This document shows, in pieces, positions 32,266-40,859 of a stretch of DNA of 64,000 bases; within the stretch, counting starts at the first letter, position 1; each line of letters opens with the position of its first letter. The DNA lies in assembly GCA_030065875.1 (NCBI GenBank), contig JASJCR010000041.1:1-64000 (forward strand), read 5' to 3'. Below the pieces are notes generated by a model. That model was not told where the DNA came from and did not search any database. It saw only the letters and a list, made by a program, of their open reading frames with translations. The position numbers and the translations under genes are program-made. The DNA comes from Ardenticatenaceae bacterium (lineage in GTDB: Bacteria; Chloroflexota; Anaerolineae; Promineifilales; Promineifilaceae).

Positions 32266-33072
32266 TCATTTTAACCCGAACATTTTACTCACTGTGCTGT
32301 AGAAAAATTTTTCAGGCAGCAAGCTCTTCAAAAATACCGCCTGCTTTCCCTCTGCGGCCACCCGATAGCGCAGCCTCGGCCGCTTGCTCGCCGCAGCCCT
32401 GGCCACGACATCAGCCACACGCTGGGGGTTATTGCCTGCTTTTGTTCGTTCTTTAATTACCTCTGAAAGACGTTCTCGCATCCCATCATAATCGGGAATC
32501 GTTGGCCAGGATAAATCATCTGATTTTTCAATAATTTCAGTACGAAATGAACCTGGTTCAACGAGAGAAACCCGGATATTGAATTTTGCCAATTCCATAT
32601 GAAGTGCATCGGCATACCCCTCCATCGCGTGTTTTGTGCTGCAATAAAACCCCTGCCCTGGCACCCCCATCAACCCGGCCAGGGAGCTGATAAAAATGAG
32701 CCGGCCGGATCTTTGGCGGCGCATTTGCGGTAGAACGGCGTTGATTACCCGAACCGCACCAAAGAAGTTGATTTGCATCATCTCCTCCGCCTTTTCAAGC
32801 GGGAGTTCTTCCCCTGGAGAGATCATGACCACCGCGGCGTTATTCACCAGGAGGTCAATACGGCCGGTCTCAGCTAGAATACCGTCGACGCATGATTTTA
32901 CAGAGCTCCCATCCGTCACCTCAAGCACGCGCATGCGAATGCCGTGACCGTCCGGCCGCTGACGCCGGCTGGTTCCATAGGTGACATATCCCTGTTTGAC
33001 TAACGTCTCGGCAATTTTTTTTCCAATACCGGTTGATGCACCGGTTACCAGGGCAACGGGTTGACCGTTCAT
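32266..33072 (-). CDS. SDR family oxidoreductase
   Basis: A 268-residue classical SDR. 'VALVTGASTGIGKKIAETLV' near residues 6-25, 'LLVNNAAVVM' for NNAG (with Ala), 'LIFISSLAGLMGVPGQ' for the Ser and 'YCSTKHAMEGYADALHMEL' for YxxxK. The C-terminus 'RYRVAAEGKQAVFLKSLLPE' resembles the tail of retinol/steroid-dehydrogenase-like SDRs. ATG 33072 is preceded by AAAGGAAG. It is the downstream gene of a minus-strand pair with the SRPBCC gene (180-base gap with a repeat), and may be under the same TetR control from the 33.8 kb operators. Substrate unknown. Confidence 0.92.
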   Translation of the reverse strand: MNGQPVALVTGASTGIGKKIAETLVKQGYVTYGTSRRQRPDGHGIRMRVLEVTDGSSVKSCVDGILAETGRIDLLVNNAAVVMISPGEELPLEKAEEMMQINFFGAVRVINAVLPQMRRQRSGRLIFISSLAGLMGVPGQGFYCSTKHAMEGYADALHMELAKFNIRVSLVEPGSFRTEIIEKSDDLSWPTIPDYDGMRERLSEVIKERTKAGNNPQRVADVVARAAASKRPRLRYRVAAEGKQAVFLKSLLPEKFFYSTVSKMFGLK

Positions 33073-33103
33073 CGTTTGCTTCCTTTTTTGTATAACATTT
33101 CAG

Positions 33104-33215
33104 GCCCTCCCCTCCGACGGTTCAGGGGCGGACGGTTGGGCTGCAAACCACCTGTCATTGCTCATTCTGAGCAACGGAGCGCAGCGAAGTGAAGATTCTC
33201 TCTAACCTTTCACCT
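33104..33215. repeat. F7/F8 dispersed repeat
   Basis: 'ccctcccctccgacggttca', 'ggacggt', 'tgggctgcaaaccacctgtc' and 'acggagcgcagcgaagtgaa' occur in this order; the same order recurs at 63725-63810. A shorter F8 piece lies at 50133-50160. Confidence 0.8.
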
Positions 33216-33251
33216 GATCAGTTTCTTTTTTTTGCGTTTCGAACATGGCAA

Positions 33252-33764
33252 TTAGCGAATGGAGGCCAACGTTTGCTTGAGCACATTGGCGTCGGCAATC
33301 ATGGTGCCGGTCTCGATATGTGCTTTTAAACCAAATAACCCTTTTCCAGCCACATTTTTCATAATTCTCCGGACCACCGTTTGACCGATAAGCCAGTTGA
33401 TCGGATCGCGCTTGAGATCATAATTGATGATCGATTCCACCTTTGTCCTATTCTCACCCAAACGATGGACCTGAACCGTGCCCTTGAAATTGTCTACGGG
33501 CGGCGTCTGAGTGCCTCCATAAATCTCAAAATCATAGCTTGAACCGTCTTCAAAGCGGGTGATGCGCTCCAGAGCCGTTCGTTTCCCGTGGGGATCAAAT
33601 TCGCACGTTCGCTCAGCTCCTGATCCGGTATTTGGTTTATCGGTATGACCAAATGATTTGATGATGCTTGGGTTATAGTTCATCACGGATGGAAAATCAG
33701 CCAAAACTGACCAGACCTTTTCGACAGATGAGTTTATAATGACGGTTGTTGTAATTGTTGGCAT
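33252..33764 (-). CDS. SRPBCC (START-like) family protein
   Basis: A 170-residue protein of the helix-grip fold. 'TTTVIINSSVEKVWSVLADF' is the typical opening (a hydrophobic strand, then 'eVW..l.D'), 'YDFEIYGGTQTPPVDNFKGT' and 'RTKVESIINYDL' are later strands, and the C-terminal helix covers 'GLFGLKAHIETG'. Such proteins form a deep cavity for lipids, polyketides or other hydrophobic ligands. ATG 33764 has AGGAGA. It is divergent from a TetR gene with three operators in the 132-base gap, so it is very likely a regulated target. No enzymatic residues can be named. Confidence 0.88.
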   Translation of the reverse strand: MPTITTTVIINSSVEKVWSVLADFPSVMNYNPSIIKSFGHTDKPNTGSGAERTCEFDPHGKRTALERITRFEDGSSYDFEIYGGTQTPPVDNFKGTVQVHRLGENRTKVESIINYDLKRDPINWLIGQTVVRRIMKNVAGKGLFGLKAHIETGTMIADANVLKQTLASIR

Positions 33765-33796
33765 GCTGTTTCTCCTATAATTATTAACTAAATATT

Positions 33797-33873
33797 TGTT
33801 TACGCCGTAAACATATTAGCATACAATTACAATGTAAACATTTATCACTAATGAAATATTTACATTGTAAACA
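33797..33873. promoter_or_regulatory. Three TetR operators in a divergent promoter
   Basis: Three related 17-bp sites: TGTTTACGCCGTAAACA (33797-33813, perfect palindrome), CAATTACAATGTAAACA (33824-33840) and TATTTACATTGTAAACA (33857-33873). Consensus TGTTTACAnTGTAAACA. Centres are 27 and 33 bases apart. They fill the gap between the SRPBCC and tetR genes, supporting control of both. Confidence 0.75.
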
Positions 33874-33896
33874 TCGGGTTTTTCAAATGAATCTAT

Positions 33897-34499
33897 ATGG
33901 ATAGTAAAACCAAGTACCATCACGGGGATTTACGAAAAGCGTTAATCGAAGCAGGCGTCTCTCTCTTACAGGAGGAGGATGCGAGCGAGCTGACGCTCCG
34001 CCGGGTTGCCAGAGAGGCCAAGGTGAGCCATATGGCTCCTTACCGGCATTTTGCGGATAAAAATGCTCTTCTGGCGGCCATTGCCGTGGAAGGCTTTCAG
34101 ATTTTAGGCGAACAAATTAAAGAGGAAATTCACGCCAATCGGTCAGATCCGCGACAAATGATTGATCATGTTTGCCTGGCGTACGTCAAATTTGGCATTG
34201 AGCATCCGGCTCATCTCACCCTCATGTTCAGCGGGCTGCTCTCAACCGGCAGCAGCGATGAATTAAACCTCGCGGCGCAAAAGACGCTTAGCCTGTTGAA
34301 ACAGACGGTTAAACATGCTCAAAAGGAAAACCTATTAAAATCGGTTGACGGCACCCAAATGGCCAAGTCGATTTGGTCGATGGTGCATGGATTGGCGATG
34401 TTAATGAAAGAAGGGCTGCTCCTTTCGGAAGATGGCGCTCAATTTGAGCCAATCGTGCGTCAATCGATCGACCATTTACTCAACGGAATTAAAAGCTAA
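33897..34499 (+). CDS. TetR/AcrR family transcriptional regulator
   Basis: A 200-residue TetR-type repressor. 'YHHGDLRKALIEAGVSLLQE' and 'LTLRRVAREAKVSHMAPYRH' with 'FADKNALLAAIAVEGFQ' cover the DNA-binding domain; the YHHGDLR opening marks the WHG-domain TetR subgroup. The C-terminal domain has 'AYVKFGIEHPAHLTLMF' and 'SIWSMVHGLAMLMKEGLL', containing the W-x-x-x-HG motif. It lies downstream of three operators and 9 bases before the protease gene, so it probably controls itself, the SRPBCC-SDR pair on the other strand and perhaps the protease. Ligand unknown, likely hydrophobic given the target. Confidence 0.94.
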   Translation: MDSKTKYHHGDLRKALIEAGVSLLQEEDASELTLRRVAREAKVSHMAPYRHFADKNALLAAIAVEGFQILGEQIKEEIHANRSDPRQMIDHVCLAYVKFGIEHPAHLTLMFSGLLSTGSSDELNLAAQKTLSLLKQTVKHAQKENLLKSVDGTQMAKSIWSMVHGLAMLMKEGLLLSEDGAQFEPIVRQSIDHLLNGIKS

Positions 34500-34508
34500 A
34501 ATACCCTC

Positions 34509-36941
34509 ATGTTTGATCACCCACATTCAACTGAACTGGAAGAAATTGCGCCCCCACCAACTCCTCAAACCGACAGCTGGGGCGTATTTCTCGCCATTCT
34601 TTTACTCCTTGTCTTCCTGATGTGCCAGGTAGTCGGTCCGGTCATGACCTGGCTGGTGTGGGAAGGGGCCGGCATCTCTGGCATCACCATCCCCGCCTGG
34701 GTCATGCCCACCGCTGTAGCGGTGACCAGCAGCGGTTTAACCATCATCCTGTGGCTGTTTGCCGCATTTTGGAGCCGATCGCTGCGCTTTAAGGCGGTCT
34801 TTCAAACCTGGACGCTGGCGGCCGTCTTTACCCTTTTTATGATCGGGCTGCGAGCCATTACCCCAATTTCCGATCCCAACGCCGCCAATCCAGGTACGCT
34901 GTGGCAGATCGGCGGCGCACTGCTCTTTGTTGGTTTTCTGTGGCTCGTCGCCCGCCAAACCGGCAAAAATTGGGCCAGAGGCGGAGAGGCCAATCGCTGG
35001 CCCGCTTTTTTGCTTGCTCCGCTGGTTTTGGGCGCGTTTTTTGTGATGGGCAGCCTTGGCTCACCGCTCGATATAGTGCTGCAGGGGATCGCCGGGGGAT
35101 TGTTTGGGTTGGTCGTCGGCCGGCTAATCGGCACTTTCATGCTGCCAGCCCTCTATCAAACTTCACCCGGCCCGGGGCGGGATATCACGCTCGGCACAAC
35201 TGCACTGTTTGGCACGCTGCTTCTGATGGCCCCCGCCTACGGCCTGCTTGGGCAATCCACCTTGCTGCTGGCGATTTTCCCGCTGTTCTCGCTGCTGTTG
35301 ATGACCTCAATGAGTTGGGGACAGCCTCCGCGAGCGGAAAATTGGCGAACGGTGGCGTGGGTGATTGGCTTAACGACCGCCGTCCTGCTCATCCTGGTCG
35401 ATGCCGACGAACTCAATCTCTTTCTGGTCATCGAACCGGGTGAAATTTTCCGCCAGCTGCTCATTGCCGGGGGGATCGCGGCCGGAACAGCCTCGGTTTT
35501 GGGCATTGGGTCGCTGTTCATCCAGCGGCCGATGGCCAAAATAAGCGATCCGGTTGGCTCGACCATCGCCAGCGGTTTCTGGCTGATCGCCATCCTGGTC
35601 TACGCCATCGGCGGCAGCCCCGGCTTTCACGGGGACCGTCTGTTTGTGATCATGGCCGATCAGGCAGACGTCTCGGCCGCGGCCGGCATCAGTGATATCG
35701 ACGAGCGGCGGGCGTTTGTTTACGACACGCTCGCTACCCAGGCGCGCGGGTCTCAAGAGGATTTACTGGCCACGCTGGATCGCTTTTTTATCGATCACGA
35801 GTCGTTTTATCTGGTCAACGCGGTCGAAGTCGAAGGTGGGCCATTTATTCGCTGGTGGCTCAGCCGTCGCCCCGACGTGGACCGGGTGATCGACAGCTTT
35901 GACGCCCGGCCGCTGCCCTTCCCCCACCCGACCTCCACCGGCTCCGATACCGCCCCGGCCGACGGCCGGGTTATCTGGAACCTGCAAATGGTTGGGGCCG
36001 ACCGGGTGTGGGCCGATTTTGAGGCAACCGGAAACGGCGTGGTCGTAGGCAACTCCGATTCCGGAGTCCAGTTTGACCATCCGCAAATTGCCGACAGCTA
36101 CCGCGGCCGGGACGGTCAGCACAACTTTAACTGGTACGATCCGTGGACGGCCACACTCGCCCCAACCGACTACAACGGCCACGGCACCCACACCATCGGC
36201 TCGGTCCTGGGGAACACCACAGGTGTCGCCCCCGATGCGGAGTGGATCGGCTGCGCTAACCTGCAGCGGCCGTTGGGCAGTCCGGGTAAATATCTGGCGT
36301 GCTTGGAGTTTATGCTAGCCCCGTTTCCACAGGGAGGCGATCCACAGGTCGACGGGCGACCAGATCTGGCCGCCGACGTCCTCAATAATTCCTGGGCATG
36401 CCCCCCGGTGGAAGGGTGTGATCCGACCTCGCTGCAGCCGGCTCTGGATGCCCTGCGAGCGGCCGGCATTTTTGTGGTGGCCTCGGCCGGCAACGAGGGA
36501 TTAGGCGGCTGCTCGACGGTCAACAGCCCCATTGCCATTTACGACAGCGTCTTTTCGGTGGGGGCGATCAACCGTGGCCAAAATCTGGCTGAGTTTAGCA
36601 GCCTGGGGCCGGTCACCGTGGACGGCAGCGGCCGGCCAAAGCCGGATATCGTGGCGCCGGGCGTGGGTATTTTGTCCGCTTTTCCCGAATCTACCTACGC
36701 CACCACCGACGGCACCTCGATGGCCGGGCCGCACGTGGCCGGGGTTGTGGCTTTGGTCTGGTCGGCCAATCCCGATTTGGTGGGCAATATCGAAGGCACG
36801 GAGCAAATTTTGCAGGACACCGCCCGGCCGCTGGATGGGGGTTCGATTAATTCATGTGGGGATGAGGCGCTGCCCAATAATCTGGTGGGGTACGGGTTGG
36901 TGGATGCCTACGCGGCCGTGCAAAGCGCATTAGAGCGATAA
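34509..36941 (+). CDS. Membrane-embedded S8 (subtilisin-like) serine peptidase
   Basis: An 810-residue protein. Residues 1-~380 hold about a dozen hydrophobic segments ('FLAILLLLVFLMCQVVGPVM' onwards) with short loops. From ~400 the chain is soluble. The subtilase triad is Asp517 in 'GNSDSGVQFDHP', His558 in 'NGHGTHTIGSVLG', and Ser737 in 'GTSMAGPHVAGVV'; the oxyanion Asn is in 'NNSWACPP' or 'SAGNEG'. A propeptide-like segment ('DVSAAAGISDIDERRAFVYD' to 'RVIDSF') precedes the catalytic domain. Most S8 peptidases have a signal peptide rather than a polytopic domain. It follows the tetR gene by 9 bases, so it may be cotranscribed, and is followed by a hairpin with a short T-run. Confidence 0.92.
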   Translation: MFDHPHSTELEEIAPPPTPQTDSWGVFLAILLLLVFLMCQVVGPVMTWLVWEGAGISGITIPAWVMPTAVAVTSSGLTIILWLFAAFWSRSLRFKAVFQTWTLAAVFTLFMIGLRAITPISDPNAANPGTLWQIGGALLFVGFLWLVARQTGKNWARGGEANRWPAFLLAPLVLGAFFVMGSLGSPLDIVLQGIAGGLFGLVVGRLIGTFMLPALYQTSPGPGRDITLGTTALFGTLLLMAPAYGLLGQSTLLLAIFPLFSLLLMTSMSWGQPPRAENWRTVAWVIGLTTAVLLILVDADELNLFLVIEPGEIFRQLLIAGGIAAGTASVLGIGSLFIQRPMAKISDPVGSTIASGFWLIAILVYAIGGSPGFHGDRLFVIMADQADVSAAAGISDIDERRAFVYDTLATQARGSQEDLLATLDRFFIDHESFYLVNAVEVEGGPFIRWWLSRRPDVDRVIDSFDARPLPFPHPTSTGSDTAPADGRVIWNLQMVGADRVWADFEATGNGVVVGNSDSGVQFDHPQIADSYRGRDGQHNFNWYDPWTATLAPTDYNGHGTHTIGSVLGNTTGVAPDAEWIGCANLQRPLGSPGKYLACLEFMLAPFPQGGDPQVDGRPDLAADVLNNSWACPPVEGCDPTSLQPALDALRAAGIFVVASAGNEGLGGCSTVNSPIAIYDSVFSVGAINRGQNLAEFSSLGPVTVDGSGRPKPDIVAPGVGILSAFPESTYATTDGTSMAGPHVAGVVALVWSANPDLVGNIEGTEQILQDTARPLDGGSINSCGDEALPNNLVGYGLVDAYAAVQSALER

Positions 36942-36948
36942 GCAAACG

Positions 36949-36981
36949 GCGGGGCGTGAACTTTAGTCGAGCCCCGTCTTT
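36949..36981 (+). terminator. Probable terminator of the S8 peptidase gene
   Basis: GCGGGGC (36949-36955) pairs with GCCCCGT (36971-36977; one G-T pair), followed by CTTTTG. It begins 8 bases after the stop. The stem is short and the loop is 15 bases, so this is a moderate call. Confidence 0.45.
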
Positions 36982-36989
36982 TGTAAAAA

Positions 36990-37150
36990 CCTCTCCTTCT
37001 GCGGTTCAAGGGCGGATAGGTAAAAATTCTGCCTTTAAACAGTCCGGCGAGCTCCCCTTTCCGCTTCGGGGAGGGGTAAAATGACCGTTAAAAGACCCAC
37101 CCCCTAACCCCCTCCCGGCGCGGGAGGGGGAATTTGTCGGCTTAAAAAGC
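36990..37150. repeat. F7 dispersed GC-rich repeat
   Basis: Contains 'cggttcaagggcgga', 'aaagacccaccccctaaccc' and a hairpin CCCCCTCCCG/CGGGAGGGGG (37108-37130). The same words recur at 49540-49650 and, reverse-complemented, at 52360-52540. No coding potential. Confidence 0.8.
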
Positions 37151-37168
37151 GCATCTTCTCAAAGGAAT

Positions 37169-37351
37169 TTATGGGCGGCAGCGCCAGAGAACGACGCCGG
37201 TAACCGCCAACAGCATCATCCCCGTCAGCACGACAATCGTGCTTATTTTGGTTGGAAGAAGTGGCGGATAGCTGATGATTAAGATCAAGGTGGCCAGCAA
37301 TCCGATGGAAGCAGCGCTCAATCTATTTTTGTTGAAAAGTTTTTCTACCAT
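37169..37351 (-). CDS. 60-residue stand-alone anchor-like protein
   Basis: A 60-residue protein with one helix near 15-33 and a second followed by Arg/Cys-Arg at the very end. Its last 29 residues ('LPTKISTIVVLTGMMLLAVT' then 'GVVLWRCRP') match the C-terminus of the adjacent metalloprotease ('APTNGSTIIVLMGLLLLAFS' then 'GVILWRRRA') at most positions: PT, ST, a V/I-rich helix and LWRxR. The region ~107-157 bases upstream of its ATG also shares a 51-bp element with the metalloprotease leader. It is either a remnant of a larger protein that kept promoter and anchor, or a real small membrane protein. Lacks a clear ribosome site beyond GAGG at ~-20. Confidence 0.55.
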   Translation of the reverse strand: MVEKLFNKNRLSAASIGLLATLILIISYPPLLPTKISTIVVLTGMMLLAVTGVVLWRCRP

Positions 37352-37457
37352 AATTTAATAAACGGTGTTCCTCTTAAAATTCTGGCATGATGTTATTCAT
37401 AAGTGATGATTAAACATCAGACCTATACCCATAAAATAGAAAATTTTGCCGCAGCGG

Positions 37458-37508
37458 GCGATGGGTAATTCGTCCCGATTACGCATCAAAATGGTTAAAA
37501 ATCGGTTA
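37458..37508 (-). promoter_or_regulatory. Conserved 51-bp upstream element, copy 1
   Basis: On the minus strand: TAACC-N6-TAACC, 16 bases, then a 19-base core beginning GGGACGAAT and ending CCCATCGC. The copy at 40860-40910 has identical spacing. The 11-bp-spaced TAACC pair resembles sites for OmpR/PhoB-type regulators; the core can form a short GGG/CCC hairpin. It lies upstream of the 60-residue ORF. Confidence 0.65.
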
Positions 37509-37510
37509 AT

Positions 37511-37549
37511 AAAAAAAAGGCGCTAGGCAAAATGCCTGGCGCCTTTTTT
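37511..37549. terminator. Rho-independent terminator of the metalloprotease gene
   Basis: GGCGCTAGGCA (37519-37529) pairs with TGCCTGGCGCC (37533-37543, one G-T pair) around an AAA loop; there are eight A on the left and six T on the right, so it works on both strands. It begins 23 bases after the stop of the minus-strand metalloprotease gene and separates it from the next upstream element. Confidence 0.88.
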
Positions 37550-37571
37550 GTTCAGTTTCTGCAAATGCGAA

Positions 37572-40500
37572 TTAAGCTCGGCGTCGCCAGAGAATCACCC
37601 CGCTGAACGCCAGCAGCAGGAGGCCCATCAGCACGATAATTGTGCTGCCGTTCGTGGGGGCGGCCCCATGCTGCGAGAGCGTCACCAGCGTCGGTGCCAA
37701 CCCAGATCCGACCCCAAATGGCGAGTAATTGGTCACCGCTACCGCTTCGACCCAGCACTGGTTGCCATCGACCGAATCGCAGGTGGCATCGGTTTCGGAG
37801 TGGTTGTAGCTGCTCGTGCTTGAGCCCTGACTCCAGCTTGTTCCGCCGTCATAGTGCCAAACCGTGGCGGTGCTGGCATCCTGACCGTTGCGCTCTGCTT
37901 CCGTGAACCAGTAGCGGATGGTGGCACTCTGAGCTGATGTCGGAGTGATGTTGAAACAGCGCTGCATCAAGGGATCGGCCGGATTGCTGGTGCAATCCTG
38001 GTTGCCGCGAATCTGGACCGTGGTGCTGCCCATATTCAGGGCCGGGTTGATCTCCGCTCCGCGGAATTTGGTGTTGGTCGCGGCCGCATCGGTGATCATC
38101 AGGAAGGTGGTGTTGGTGCTGGCCGGGGCGTCTTTGACCGCCTGCAGCGTGCCGTTGTTGATCACCGTACCTTCCACCGAAACCCCCTTGTCGGCGAAGT
38201 TAGCCATCCCACCGCTATTGGTGGTCAGGTTGTTCTGCACCACGACATCCTGATTGAAAGTCGTCGAGCCGCTGCTGCCGACCTGTAGATCATAAAAGGT
38301 TAGATTCTGCGTTCCAGTCAAAATGATATTGTCGATAGCGGCATACCCAGCACCTGAAACTTGTTGTCCGCGAATACCGATGTAGTAGGTCCCACCAGAA
38401 CCAACGGTAAATGTATCTGATTGATTGGTGTATACAACCGTACTGAAATTGCCGCTGGTGCTAATTTGTGTGCTCATACTGCCGGAGGCTGGGGTTGACC
38501 CTATATACAATGTAAACACATCAGTAGCCCCATTAAATAATTGTCGATAATCATAAGAAATTTGATACGTGATTCCAGGTATCAAATCAACGGATGTCGT
38601 ATGCAGCCATGCATCAGGACTGTTATTAAAACGAATCGCTTCGCCTGTGCCGGTAAAATCCCCACCAAGAAAACCACTTCCGCTAGCCTGTTCACGAATC
38701 CAGCCTGCTGGCAAATCGCCGCTGCTGCAACAGCCCTGGTTCTCAGCATCATCAAAGGGCTCATTTACAATCGTGCTGGTAGTCACTTTGTCAGCTGTCT
38801 GGGTAGCACCATCAAAAACTACGTTGCTGGTACCCGGTGCAAAGCCGTTGCCTTCGTCGTCCCAATTGCCGACCAGGTTAATCGTCTGGCTGCCGCCGCT
38901 CAAAGTTGAGCCGGCTTTAATGGTCAAATTGCCGTTGATATCGACATTGCTGCTGAGAGAAACCTCGATGGTAGCGGTGCCATCACCAATTTGGACGTCG
39001 TTAAAGCTTGAACCGCCGTTTTGCGTGATTGACTGCGGTAATATGCCCTGGAATATAACGGTTCCGGCCGCACCGGAAAAGACCCCGGTTCCCTGCTCAT
39101 CCCAATCGCCATAAACGTTCAGTGTGCCACCGTTCATGGTTAATGATCCGCCGTTTTCAATGGTGACGTTTCGGGCATTGAACGTGCCGTTAATAACCGG
39201 ATAGTTTGTCAGACCATTGGGAATCACCACATCATCAATCGCCAGTGGAACCCGGTTGACGTTGGTTGAAGAGGGGCCGGAAGTGCGATTAGCCGGTCCC
39301 TGAACGATAACCCAGTTGGCGGGATCGTTCCAGTCGGTGCCATTCGATCCGGTCCATGTTATTTGGCTAATACGGAATTGTGAGTTGTTCACTCTCGTAG
39401 AATTTAAAACTGAAGTGTTGTCCGCGTTACATGTTTCCGGGTCTGGTGCATAACTGCCTGTCGAACAGTTGGTCGCGCCGCCACTAACGCCCATGGGATT
39501 ACCCAAATACGTGTTATTGGGGTTTGAGAAATAGAGCAAACGAGTACAAGCTCCAGATCCACCGCCACCCGTACAAACATTATTGTACGCCATGATGGTG
39601 CGCCAATCTTCAGACCGGTCGGCGTACCCATGGGCGTAATTGTACGGGGTTGTGTTGGCATCTACGAACCAATCGTGTCGAAGCCCCATATTGTGCCCCA
39701 ATTCATGGGCAAAAGTGTAATTTGGAGAAACGCAGCTTTCATCTGTGACGCTAAAAGCCAGGTTTTCAAAATTTGGGCTGCCGCCGGCTGTGGTTTGTAA
39801 ATAACCTATTCCACACCCGGATGTATCAACCAGCATCGCCACAAAATCGGCGTGATAAGTGTTTCGCAACGTATGAACGTTATCCAAAATCCCATCACTT
39901 GGATTAGCTAACGCGATCAGGTCGGCTTGGTTTGTGCCCTCGGTATGAGTTACTTCTTCCATGTGGGCCAGATATATTCGTTGAGATGCGCCGCTTTGCT
40001 CATAAGCTTGATTGGTTTCTGCCACGCCGAGCTCAATTTTACTCTCGATTGCGGCCGTCCCACTCGCTGCTACTCGGGCATCGTCCGTGTATACAACCAG
40101 GACATCAATGACTGAACCATCATCCGAGGCAACCAACACAGCGGATACATCCTCAGACGGGAAAGGATCGGCATTCTCAACTAACTCTGGAACAATCGTG
40201 TCGACCTGCGTCTCATCATCAAGGATTCTTGGATCGATTTGAGCGACAGCATGGATGCCATTTCCAGTTGTATCGATAGTGTATACCGCATGATTGAGGG
40301 CCACCTTTCCGGTAATAACGTCATCGCGAATCACCAGGATAACCGAGCTACCTTCAATCCCTGGAATATGACCAATCCAGGTATAGCTGCCGGAGGCGTT
40401 AGACTCCACTCGTTTTTTAACCGCCAGCCATGATTCTGAATCAAACAGGTTGAGCACAATGCGCTCGGCCGGCGGCTGATCGGCCACGGGCCGGATCGCA

Positions 40501-40730
40501 TCCAGGTTAAGCGTCACATACCGGCCGCGGATGACTTCCGGGGCATCTAGCACACCCTGATCAGCAGCGACGTTAGCCGCCACAAACAGCGGCTGAGCGC
40601 TTCCTGTGGGAGGTTCTTCGACTTCCTGAGCCGCAGCTGGCCGGGTGACCATCCATAAAAAGGCCAGCAACAACAAAAGGCCGGGCAAAATCCAAGGGAG
40701 ATTTTTACGACGGGCATCATTTCTAAACAT
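37572..40730 (-). CDS. Secreted reprolysin-type zinc metalloprotease with C-terminal anchor
   Basis: A 1052-residue surface protein. A signal peptide (residues ~14-34, 'LPGLLLLLAFLWMVTRPAAA') is followed by a prodomain and a metzincin catalytic domain, with zinc ligands His342, His346, His352 in 'HELGHNMGLRH' and 'TIMAYNNVC' as the Met-turn. Residues ~450-850 are rich in Asn/Gly/Thr with repeated strands ('TWTGSNGTDWNDPANWV', 'FQGILPQSITQNGG', 'NLVGNWDDEGNGFAP', 'TFNQDVVVQNNLTTN'), an adhesin/beta-helix type region. The end is a TM helix and Arg-rich tail ('VLMGLLLLAFSGVILWRRRA') without LPXTG. It is preceded by a 51-bp element and a VOC terminator; it has its own terminator. Confidence 0.9.
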   Translation of the reverse strand: MFRNDARRKNLPWILPGLLLLLAFLWMVTRPAAAQEVEEPPTGSAQPLFVAANVAADQGVLDAPEVIRGRYVTLNLDAIRPVADQPPAERIVLNLFDSESWLAVKKRVESNASGSYTWIGHIPGIEGSSVILVIRDDVITGKVALNHAVYTIDTTGNGIHAVAQIDPRILDDETQVDTIVPELVENADPFPSEDVSAVLVASDDGSVIDVLVVYTDDARVAASGTAAIESKIELGVAETNQAYEQSGASQRIYLAHMEEVTHTEGTNQADLIALANPSDGILDNVHTLRNTYHADFVAMLVDTSGCGIGYLQTTAGGSPNFENLAFSVTDESCVSPNYTFAHELGHNMGLRHDWFVDANTTPYNYAHGYADRSEDWRTIMAYNNVCTGGGGSGACTRLLYFSNPNNTYLGNPMGVSGGATNCSTGSYAPDPETCNADNTSVLNSTRVNNSQFRISQITWTGSNGTDWNDPANWVIVQGPANRTSGPSSTNVNRVPLAIDDVVIPNGLTNYPVINGTFNARNVTIENGGSLTMNGGTLNVYGDWDEQGTGVFSGAAGTVIFQGILPQSITQNGGSSFNDVQIGDGTATIEVSLSSNVDINGNLTIKAGSTLSGGSQTINLVGNWDDEGNGFAPGTSNVVFDGATQTADKVTTSTIVNEPFDDAENQGCCSSGDLPAGWIREQASGSGFLGGDFTGTGEAIRFNNSPDAWLHTTSVDLIPGITYQISYDYRQLFNGATDVFTLYIGSTPASGSMSTQISTSGNFSTVVYTNQSDTFTVGSGGTYYIGIRGQQVSGAGYAAIDNIILTGTQNLTFYDLQVGSSGSTTFNQDVVVQNNLTTNSGGMANFADKGVSVEGTVINNGTLQAVKDAPASTNTTFLMITDAAATNTKFRGAEINPALNMGSTTVQIRGNQDCTSNPADPLMQRCFNITPTSAQSATIRYWFTEAERNGQDASTATVWHYDGGTSWSQGSSTSSYNHSETDATCDSVDGNQCWVEAVAVTNYSPFGVGSGLAPTLVTLSQHGAAPTNGSTIIVLMGLLLLAFSGVILWRRRA

Positions 40731-40859
40731 TTTATGATCCTTGGTCTATTTATAGGTTTGATCCAGACGCTTGGTCGGTGACGAATCTGCGCTATCCAGG
40801 CAGCTTCTGTCAAAGGGACAGTTGCGCCTCAATAATCATAGGTAAATCCAGGGTTCGGA

